A stretch of 22,890 nucleotides of DNA from CBDCWT01 sp965223305 (lineage in GTDB: Bacteria > Planctomycetota > Planctomycetia > Pirellulales > Pirellulaceae): assembly GCA_965223305.1 (NCBI GenBank), contig CBDCWT010000009.1, forward strand, positions 1 through 22,890. Reading direction: 5' to 3'. Position numbers and translations under genes: made by a program. Position 1 is the first letter of the stretch. Each line of letters opens with the position of its first letter. Of this stretch, positions 6,877 through 13,772 are shown piece by piece. The notes under the pieces were generated by a model. The model ran no database searches and was not told the origin of the DNA. It saw only the letters and a list, made by a program, of their open reading frames with translations.

Positions 6877-7944
6877 CTATTCGTGCGGGGCAAAGAGAGA
6901 TACTTCGACCAACTCGCTCTGCCGCATCACTCCAAAGCGAACCTCGTCGATTCGATCGATGTACATCAGTTCGTGCTTAAGTTCACGCGCTGATCTGATG
7001 AGCCGGTCATTTACGAACAGAATCACGTCGTCGGGACGCAGATCGGCGTCGGCAGCTGCGGACCCGGGAACGACCTGATCGACGAACGGCGGGGTGTTTG
7101 TCAGCACATCAGGAACCAGGACCACTCCCAGCAGCGATAGCGTGACCGGTTCGAGCGGCTTTCGCGCGGTGTCATCGGCGGCCCTGGGCCGCACCTTCCC
7201 CGCGATGATGTCTTCGACTGCCGAGCGTAGCTCGGCGATCGGAATCGCGTAGTTGAGCCAAGTGTTGTCTAGCTTGTTGCGCAGTTCCTTGCCCAGCAGA
7301 CCAGCCAGCTCACCGCGGCGGCTGGTCAGTGCCCCTCCTGCGGCGCCTGGGTTGTTCGTTAACGCGTCGAGGACATAGGCCGGCCCGCGATACGGAGTGG
7401 TGAATGCGCCGCGTCTGGCCATCAGGTTGCTTTGGGCGGAGACACAGCCATGCAACACGCTGGACGGCTCACTTCCTGTAGCAACCCCAAAAAGGTTGCT
7501 AAATGCCAGCACGCGCGACCCGGCAACGAGGGCCGCCGATGACTCCAGTTCAAAGTGCGGCAGGTCGTCGGCGTCGATTTTCAAAACGGCGATTTCGAGT
7601 CGCGGATCGGCGCCGACTAAATCCGCTTGGAAGCGACGTCCATCGTCGAGCACGACCGTGACGACATCGGTATCCAATACGTAGCTCCAGACCGTCAAGA
7701 CATGTCCCACCGGCGAAATCAAGAAGCCGCTTTGATATGCCTCGAGGTGGCGTGCACCGCCTGCGCCATAGATCTTCACGATTCTGGGTTGGACTCTCGC
7801 AACGACCTGGGCAAACGAATGATCGCCGCGCGCCGATCCACACAGCAGCATAGCTGCCAAAGCGATGGCGAAACCGGCCCACCGGCCGGCGCTTGAGACA
7901 CAGCCTGCCGGGGGAACACGCACGGCGAAGGGATGGTCGGTCAC
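6877..7944 (-). CDS. Exported HtrA-like pseudoprotease with PDZ domain
   Basis: The 355-residue protein has an N-terminal export signal (hydrophobic about 23-36, ending GSARG). A trypsin-like domain spans about 45-250 and one PDZ domain about 270-353. Compared with the upstream paralogue, the catalytic histidine is S87 (GHVLTVWSYVL), the aspartate is E117 (DPRLEIAVLK) and the serine is A202 (NNPGAAGGAL). The fold-defining NPGxxGG loop is kept while catalysis should be lost. It starts at GTG 7944, and its GTGA overlaps the stop codon of the active protease gene, which implies translational coupling and a stoichiometric partner role. The substitutions are seen directly; the scaffold or regulatory role is inference. 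Confidence 0.87.
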   Translation of the reverse strand: MTDHPFAVRVPPAGCVSSAGRWAGFAIALAAMLLCGSARGDHSFAQVVARVQPRIVKIYGAGGARHLEAYQSGFLISPVGHVLTVWSYVLDTDVVTVVLDDGRRFQADLVGADPRLEIAVLKIDADDLPHFELESSAALVAGSRVLAFSNLFGVATGSEPSSVLHGCVSAQSNLMARRGAFTTPYRGPAYVLDALTNNPGAAGGALTSRRGELAGLLGKELRNKLDNTWLNYAIPIAELRSAVEDIIAGKVRPRAADDTARKPLEPVTLSLLGVVLVPDVLTNTPPFVDQVVPGSAAADADLRPDDVILFVNDRLIRSARELKHELMYIDRIDEVRFGVMRQSELVEVSLFAPHE

Positions 7945-9689
7945 GCTTCTGATGGCTCTTCCTCCACAGAATCGTATCGATGCAGGTGAATCTCGTCGTA
8001 CTCCGCATCGCCGTGTCGTACGATTATCTGGTGAGGCAGCGCGCGGCCCTGATATTCACGATAGTCTCCAAAGTGGAGCTCGCAAGGATCGGCACCAGCG
8101 TCGGGAAACATCTCGAGAGCAATCAAACGTCCCGACTCCCGGTCGAACACAAAATGTGTTTCGGTCACATCGAAGGTCCCGACCAGCACATCAAACAAGC
8201 CGGTACGGTGCGGTAGCGGCACGGTGCCCAGGTAGTAAACATCTCCGAACTTCTCCGGGCCACGCACCAGCATCCGCCGCCAGAGGTGCAAGGCCACCAG
8301 TAGCCCGCCACTTCGGCGGGGCTCGAGCTGTGAGGAAAGGTCGTTGTCGCCGTTGACCTGGGCTTCGATGAGGCCAAACAGCCCGGTGGACTGTTCCGTA
8401 TCAAGCTCGAGTTCGATCTGAGGATGCCGATTCGTCGAACCCGTTAGTGTCCAGGCGCCGCCGAGGTAGGCGCCTTGTTTAGCGAAAGCTAGCCAGACGC
8501 GTTCAATGTTCTGCTGATTAAAGTAGTGGTTGGCGTACCCCGGACGGGCCACGAAGTAGCGGGCAAGGTGCTCGGGCGGTTCGCTGTCCGAATTGGCCGG
8601 GGTGGGCAGTTTCGGTCTGTCGCGATCGCCATCCGGTGGCTGTGGCCCGCCGGGCCAACGCCGAGGCTCGAGTTTTGTCAGCAGCTCTTCGCGGGCGTGG
8701 ACACCGGTCAGCCGCACGTGGACGTCGTAACGCGTGCCGTCTCGGACGAAACTTAGCGGCACACGCCAGCCGCGTGGATAGATACCCAGCACGTTTTTGA
8801 AGGCGTTCACCGAGTCGATGGTGCGATTTCCGAAAGAGATGATCTGGTCGCCGTAGCGCAGCCCACGCCGATAAGCGTCCGACGTTTCCAAAATGTTCGA
8901 CACCACGACTTGCCGGGCGTGGTTGCTGTCCACGGTTGCCCCAAGCGTAGCGTGATCGACGATCCGTCCGCTGTGTAGGTGTCCCAGGAAGTTCAGGATC
9001 TGGTTGATCGAAATAGCATAACCAAGCCCCACATTGACGCGCCCCCTCTTTTCCATCGCGAACGAGCCTCGCCCGTTGATGCCGATCAAGTCGCCGGCGG
9101 CATTGAACAGCGGACCTCCAGAGTTGCCCGGGTTGATCGCGGCGTCGGTCTGGATGCAATCGGCGTACTCCAACAACGATCCGGACGGATATTGGTAGCG
9201 GTGAACGCCGGACACGATTCCATAGGTCACAGTGGGCTGAAGGTCGGTGGCCAGCAAGAACGGATTGCCAATCGCAAAACACCAATCTCCGACCTGTACC
9301 CGATCGCTGTCTGCAATCTTCGCCGGAATGAAATCATCTCGGCCAAGTAGCTTGAGTAGGGCCACGTCACCAGTGGGATCAACACCCACGATGACTGCAT
9401 CGTAGAGCTTGCCGTCCGCCATCCCGCACTTCATGAACCGGCCGATCGGCGAGGTGACGTGAAAGTTCGAGAGCGCAAAACCATCAGCAGTGATGACGAC
9501 CGCCGAACCGCCCCCACCTCCGCCCGGTGCAAAGACCGACACAGACGACCGAGTGGCTTTCGCGATGGCCGCGGTCCGTTGTTGCTCGGCGTGAAGGACC
9601 TGCGGCGGCACGGTCACTTCGGCCGCGAGCCCGGATACCGTCAGGGCCGCCAGCAAACACGGCGTTACGGTGAACTGGCAGCGCATCAT
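7941..9689 (-). CDS. HtrA/DegP-like serine protease with PDZ and C-terminal extension
   Basis: The 582-residue exported protease has a signal peptide (hydrophobic about 9-22). Its trypsin-like S1C domain (about 40-240) has a complete triad: H77 (SNFHVTS), D108 (DPTGDVALLK) and S190 (INPGNSGGPL). A PDZ-like domain follows at about 250-330 and a proline-rich linker at about 341-372. A roughly 200-residue C-terminal domain (about 375-575) contains RESGRLIALEMF and ELHFGDYREYQGRALPHQI; that pattern suggests a LolA-like beta-sheet fold, but I am not certain of it. It is the only catalytically competent member of the three tandem HtrA-like genes. Its ATG overlaps the stop of the NPCBM gene (ATGA) and its stop overlaps the GTG of the next gene. 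A role in envelope protein quality control or processing is likely. Confidence 0.9.
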   Translation of the reverse strand: MMRCQFTVTPCLLAALTVSGLAAEVTVPPQVLHAEQQRTAAIAKATRSSVSVFAPGGGGGGSAVVITADGFALSNFHVTSPIGRFMKCGMADGKLYDAVIVGVDPTGDVALLKLLGRDDFIPAKIADSDRVQVGDWCFAIGNPFLLATDLQPTVTYGIVSGVHRYQYPSGSLLEYADCIQTDAAINPGNSGGPLFNAAGDLIGINGRGSFAMEKRGRVNVGLGYAISINQILNFLGHLHSGRIVDHATLGATVDSNHARQVVVSNILETSDAYRRGLRYGDQIISFGNRTIDSVNAFKNVLGIYPRGWRVPLSFVRDGTRYDVHVRLTGVHAREELLTKLEPRRWPGGPQPPDGDRDRPKLPTPANSDSEPPEHLARYFVARPGYANHYFNQQNIERVWLAFAKQGAYLGGAWTLTGSTNRHPQIELELDTEQSTGLFGLIEAQVNGDNDLSSQLEPRRSGGLLVALHLWRRMLVRGPEKFGDVYYLGTVPLPHRTGLFDVLVGTFDVTETHFVFDRESGRLIALEMFPDAGADPCELHFGDYREYQGRALPHQIIVRHGDAEYDEIHLHRYDSVEEEPSEA

Positions 9690-10927
9690 TTGGTCAGCCT
9701 CGGGTTGAACAAAATCAAGTGGTCGCCGCGGTCGTCTTCATCAGCCCCAAAATCGACAATCAGTGTCAGCCGCCTCACGCCACGGATGTCCACATCGAGA
9801 TCAACTGGATCGTCGTCGCCGACGATCTCTCGCTCCAGCAGCACTCGCTCTCCGCCGCGGATCTCCAAGCGAACTTGACCGCTAGGGCGAAATCGGTCGT
9901 CGATTCTGGCGGTCGCCAGCAGACGTCTGTGCTCTTCCCGCAGCCGATACGTCACGACAGACCGGCTGTGGATCGACAAACTGTTATTGAAGGTGCGTTG
10001 GCCCAGCTTGATTTCGCCACGCTCCGTGCGTGGCTTGAACCAGTCGGCGACGAGCTTGGCTGCCTGCGCGCCGCCGACCCGCGGTTCGAACTCGATCGAA
10101 TCTGTGGGAAGGTCGACAAGGTAGCTGACGTTCCCAAGCGCGTAGTCGATTGCGGCCAGCCGATCCAACGGCAAGACCGCACGCACTCCCGCGCCAGTGG
10201 TCACGTGCAGCTCTCGGTCGACCAGCTCGAGTGACGTCGCGACCCAGCGCCCGCCAGCTGTGTCCTGCAGCACGCAGATCGAACTCCCCGCAGCCGAGCC
10301 CTCGGGATGGCGATAGATCACACCATCGACTCTGGCGCGCGGTAACGCGACGGGTGTTCCATCATAGTCAAACTGGACGTGTGTGGAGCTGATGTCACCG
10401 ATCACACCCTGCACCTCGTCCAGTACGGTGTCGGCCGGTGCGATCGGGTCGGTCCCCGCAGACGTTTTGCGAATGACCAACGTGTCGCTCGCCCGCTGGC
10501 CGTCCAAAATAGCCTGCCACTGCTGCTGCAGTGCCTGGTTGTGTGGCATCAGTTGGACCCACTTGATGGATCTCGTCGAGGCCTGGATCGCGCCGCCACC
10601 GAGCAGCAGTATCTCTGCGCGGCCACCGAAGGTGTTAAGATCGGCTGCGACCAATGCAGAACCGTCGAGCAGCCCGACGGCGACCGAGTTCTGCAAACGT
10701 TGGGACTCGGGGCTGGCCAGCTGCACAACTTCAAGCCGCATCAAGCGGTCTCGTTGGATCAGCTGGCTGTTTGCGTCCGTCGAGACCGTAACGCCCTCTG
10801 GCGCCACCGCCACCAACTGTCCTCTGGCGTGTGTTCCGTCCAGCCGCTCGACGCGAACCTCGACCGCAGGCAGCCTTGTGACTGCGAGCAGCAGAACAAC
10901 ACTGATCGACGTGTTCAGCCCATTCAC
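9686..10927 (-). CDS. Secreted NPCBM-domain protein
   Basis: The 413-residue protein has a hydrophobic N-terminus (about 7-18) and then a beta-rich region. Its C-terminal domain (about 268-411) matches the NPCBM family (novel putative carbohydrate-binding module). Visible family marks are YLVDLP at the domain start, NNSLSIHSRS, ATARIDDRF, VDLDVDIRGVRRLTLIVDFG and GDHLILFNPRL at the very end. No catalytic domain accompanies it. It probably binds a glycan or another envelope component for the downstream proteases, whose gene overlaps it by 4 nt. The start is GTG 10927, preceded by AGGTG at a suitable distance. The gap to the upstream gene is 19 nt. Confidence 0.82.
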   Translation of the reverse strand: MNGLNTSISVVLLLAVTRLPAVEVRVERLDGTHARGQLVAVAPEGVTVSTDANSQLIQRDRLMRLEVVQLASPESQRLQNSVAVGLLDGSALVAADLNTFGGRAEILLLGGGAIQASTRSIKWVQLMPHNQALQQQWQAILDGQRASDTLVIRKTSAGTDPIAPADTVLDEVQGVIGDISSTHVQFDYDGTPVALPRARVDGVIYRHPEGSAAGSSICVLQDTAGGRWVATSLELVDRELHVTTGAGVRAVLPLDRLAAIDYALGNVSYLVDLPTDSIEFEPRVGGAQAAKLVADWFKPRTERGEIKLGQRTFNNSLSIHSRSVVTYRLREEHRRLLATARIDDRFRPSGQVRLEIRGGERVLLEREIVGDDDPVDLDVDIRGVRRLTLIVDFGADEDDRGDHLILFNPRLTK

Positions 10928-10946
10928 CGGTGCACCTGTACTCAGC

Positions 10947-11987
10947 TCACGACTCTTCGCGGGCTAGCTTTCGAAAGTACTCTTCAATGACCTCACGAAA
11001 ATGGGCTGGTAGATCTTTACTGATCTGCTGCAGCGCCTCTTGTCGTTCCTTGGGCGGCAGGTTTCCCCAACCCGCTTGGTTTCCAATCTCTTTTTGATCC
11101 ACGTCACCCGGTCCTCTGCCACCAAGCCGCGCCGAGTCCTGGGCGGGGCTATTCGACCGGCTGTTTCCCCCGCTGGACGCACCGCCTTGCTGCTGCTGTT
11201 GCTGCTTCTCGATCTCCTCGATCATCTTATCCAGCTTCGCGACGACGTCTTCTTCTTCTTTGCGGACGCGAGTGCCCGCGCGACCGAGCTGTAGGCGCCG
11301 CTCGATGTCTTCCATCAGCCGCGCGATTTCGTCAAGCGAGTCTTCTTCAAGTGGACGCATGTCGGCGTCCATCAGCCGCGCAACGGCCTTGAACCGCTCG
11401 GGCACCAGCGCCTCGTTCTCGAGCAGCTTGGAGACATCGGCGAGGCATCCTTTCTTGTCGAGCAGCCGGTGGTAAACGACGCTGCGGTAGAACAAGAGGG
11501 CGGCGGGCTCGACCACGTCCTGGGGGGTCAGCAGTCGCAGCTGCTCGAGGGCCTCGTCGTAAAACGAGTGTTGTGCCAACCACCTACCATATAGTAGCTG
11601 AATATTGTGGCGGAGCAGCGGATCGACCTGCTCGTCAAACAGCCAGGGAAAAGTAGGGGGGGTCGAAACAGGTCGACCGGACAGGCACACGTTGCGGACA
11701 GCACGTGCAGGCTGATCGGCCGCGGCCAGCACCGCGGCCAACGCATCGAGTAGCCCATGCGAGCGATCAAGCTGCTCCTGCCAAATCGCTGCCAGTTGTT
11801 CCCGCTGTGGTTCGTCGATTCCGCTGCGGTCCGTCCATTCCTCCAGCAGGATCTGCACCTCAGAGGGTGTCAGGGGCTGCCAGCTCGCACGCTTGCGCAA
11901 GTCGTCTTCAGCTGCAGCTGCCAGAGCTTGGCTGCAACCGAACGCGACTACGCAGATCGCAGCCAGGTGCTTTACCAATCTTGTCAT
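10947..11987 (-). CDS. Exported Q-rich helical protein, unknown function
   Basis: I do not recognise a named family. The 346-residue product starts with a signal peptide (about 8-24, ending SQALAAAAE) and has a helical N-terminal half that could hold TPR-like hairpins (for example QHSFYDEALEQLRLL). An acidic/basic coiled coil follows (RKEEEDVVAKLDKMIEEIEK), then a Q6 run and a low-complexity SSGGNSRSNSPAQ linker. The end is amphipathic: WGNLPPKERQEALQQISKDL and then PAHFREVIEEYFRKLA. I have the impression that this ending recurs in planctomycete envelope proteins. Its ATG overlaps the preceding gene's stop (ATGA), so the two coiled-coil proteins are probably made together and may interact. 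Confidence 0.72.
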   Translation of the reverse strand: MTRLVKHLAAICVVAFGCSQALAAAAEDDLRKRASWQPLTPSEVQILLEEWTDRSGIDEPQREQLAAIWQEQLDRSHGLLDALAAVLAAADQPARAVRNVCLSGRPVSTPPTFPWLFDEQVDPLLRHNIQLLYGRWLAQHSFYDEALEQLRLLTPQDVVEPAALLFYRSVVYHRLLDKKGCLADVSKLLENEALVPERFKAVARLMDADMRPLEEDSLDEIARLMEDIERRLQLGRAGTRVRKEEEDVVAKLDKMIEEIEKQQQQQQGGASSGGNSRSNSPAQDSARLGGRGPGDVDQKEIGNQAGWGNLPPKERQEALQQISKDLPAHFREVIEEYFRKLAREES

Positions 11988-13747
11988 TGATTCTTGCCCA
12001 TCACGATATTTCGAGTGACCTCATAGATGCGCCGTTGCCGGGCCGACAATGTTGACAGCACGTTTCGCAGATCCTGGTCAGCAGTTTGGCCTACTGGGTC
12101 GTCGGCATCCTCGAGCAACTCGGCGCAGCGCTCCGTTCTCTTGTTGACCCGCAGCTGCAACGCTCGAATCATCTTCAGCTCGGCCAGCTTATCGACCAGC
12201 GGCATCTCGCCCTGTTGGCCGGCCGGCGGAAGAGCTGGCGGTTGCTGACGCTGCTCTTCCAGCTTGTCTTGGGCCTGTTGGAGCGCGGCAATCATCTCCT
12301 GTAACGCGTCGATGATCGACTCTTCCGCAGTTTGTGTCACTAGGCCGACTCGCAGCTCAGCCAACCGCTCCGCAACCTCGGCCATGTCGTCCCGCATCTG
12401 CTCGACGGATTCGGGGAAAGCCACCGAGGAACCTTCTTCGCGAAGCAGCGTGAGCGCTTTGTCGGTGTCCAAGACCAGTTTCGTCTCCTGAAAGCTGAGT
12501 TTGCTGGCTTCGATTTCGGCCTCGCGGCCACGCTCGTTCGCCGACAACCCGTCGAGCTGCTGCGTCGCCTCGTAGACACTTAATTGCGCCTCCAGCATCC
12601 GTCGAAATCGCTCTTCCAGCGATGCCAGCACGCGTTCTACCTCTTCCTCACGAAGCTGTCGCAAGATGCGCTCGAGCTCAGCCTTCGCCAACTCTAACTC
12701 ACGCCGCGCTTGTTCTTGTTGTTGGACTGCCTGTTGGCGATCAGCTGCTTGCAAACGCTGTTGCGCTTGCTTCATTCGTTGCCGAGCCGATTCGAGACGT
12801 TGTTGTCCCGGGGCATCCGGCGGGTCCGGTTGTTGCTCGGAGCTCGGCTGCGCTTGCTGAGAGGGATCCTGCTGCGAGGGATCCTGCTGCGAGGGGTTTT
12901 GTTGGGAGGGGTTTTGTTGGGAGGGGTTTTGTTGGGAGGGGTTTTGTTGGGAGGGGTCCGTTGGTGGAGTTTGTCCGTCGGGCGAAGGTTCCTGTCGATC
13001 GCCGTTGGATTCAGCTGGATCGCGAGAGTTTTCGAGCTCGGACTCCTGGGCTGGTTTGCGGTCCTCTTGCGCCCGGCCGGGCTCGGTGGCATCTTGTTCT
13101 CGCGGCGGCAGTCCAGCATCGGCTCGGATGCGATCGGAGAGCTCTCCGGCCCGCTCGGCGATCTCGGCCTGCTTATTTGCCAGCGGTTTGAGCTCGTGAC
13201 CGGTCTCGGTTTCTGCCTTGAGGCTTCGTTCCAGGCGAATAAGCCGCTCGACTTCCTTGATGTACTCGCGAATGCGTTCACGTTCCCGCTTGAGGCGATC
13301 GGAGCGATTTTCGGTCAACAGCAACTCGAGCAGCTCGCGCATGTCTTTCAGGACAGCCTGCTGATCCTCGATTGCGCGCTGCAGCTGAGCCGGCGGTGTG
13401 AGTAGTCTGGAGACCTCCACCAACTGGTTCCGCGTTAGCCGCGTTGCCGACTGCTGGGCGGCACGTTTCAGCAATGCCGCCCGCTGAGGGTTGTTGGCGG
13501 CATCGAACTCCGCCAGTCGGAGCATCAGCTGCTCCAAGGCGCGATATCGTTCGGCAATTCGAGATTGCTCGCTGGCGAGCAACTCGATGTTGCTCGGTTC
13601 TCCTGCCGCTGCCGCAGTACGCTGGCCAATGGCTGGGGCGACCGACGCCGTGATGGCCAGCGCTCCGCAACCAATCGCCACAGCAAGAGTCGTTTTCGAC
13701 CGCGGTCGGCGCTGCGAGTTGGCAAAATACAAGGTTCTTATTCTCAT
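11984..13747 (-). CDS. Exported long coiled-coil protein with PSQQ repeats
   Basis: I recognise no named family for this 587-residue protein. It has an N-terminal membrane segment or signal (about 18-40) after a basic start. An extended helical coiled coil covers about 50-215. A low-complexity region rich in Q, P, S and D (about 215-325) includes seven xPSQQ pentapeptides. A second, highly charged Q/E/R-rich coiled coil runs from about 325 to the end. Such architecture suits a periplasmic spacer or tether. It starts 25 nt after the large membrane protein gene and overlaps the next gene by 4 nt. The ATG at 13747 has no clear Shine-Dalgarno. Confidence 0.75.
   Translation of the reverse strand: MRIRTLYFANSQRRPRSKTTLAVAIGCGALAITASVAPAIGQRTAAAAGEPSNIELLASEQSRIAERYRALEQLMLRLAEFDAANNPQRAALLKRAAQQSATRLTRNQLVEVSRLLTPPAQLQRAIEDQQAVLKDMRELLELLLTENRSDRLKRERERIREYIKEVERLIRLERSLKAETETGHELKPLANKQAEIAERAGELSDRIRADAGLPPREQDATEPGRAQEDRKPAQESELENSRDPAESNGDRQEPSPDGQTPPTDPSQQNPSQQNPSQQNPSQQNPSQQDPSQQDPSQQAQPSSEQQPDPPDAPGQQRLESARQRMKQAQQRLQAADRQQAVQQQEQARRELELAKAELERILRQLREEEVERVLASLEERFRRMLEAQLSVYEATQQLDGLSANERGREAEIEASKLSFQETKLVLDTDKALTLLREEGSSVAFPESVEQMRDDMAEVAERLAELRVGLVTQTAEESIIDALQEMIAALQQAQDKLEEQRQQPPALPPAGQQGEMPLVDKLAELKMIRALQLRVNKRTERCAELLEDADDPVGQTADQDLRNVLSTLSARQRRIYEVTRNIVMGKNQ
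12854..12958 (-). repeat. In-frame minisatellite: seven 15-bp units encoding xPSQQ
   Basis: Seven consecutive pentapeptides read D-N-N-N-N-D-D followed each time by PSQQ. The four N units are almost identical at DNA level (plus-strand motif GGGGTTTTGTTGGGA). Because the period is a multiple of three, copy-number change would alter linker length without breaking the gene. Confidence 0.93.
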
Positions 13748-13772
13748 ACTACACGACTGCAGAAGATCCTGT

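Noticed and set aside
6784..9689. Decay of the second and third HtrA-like genes into pseudogenes
   Set aside because: Both frames are full length with signal peptides, PDZ domains and coupled starts. The changes are confined to catalytic positions, which points to retained non-catalytic proteins.
10379..10990. Open frame of about 200 residues opposite the NPCBM gene
   Set aside because: It lies wholly antisense to a gene with a recognisable domain and has no family motif. It reflects the GC-rich codon pattern of the real gene.
12710..13405. Open frame of 231 residues on the plus strand with repeated GVLLGG motifs
   Set aside because: It is the antisense reading of the PSQQ minisatellite and coiled-coil gene; the repeats come from the 15-bp period. 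The minus-strand gene has coherent domain structure and operon spacing.
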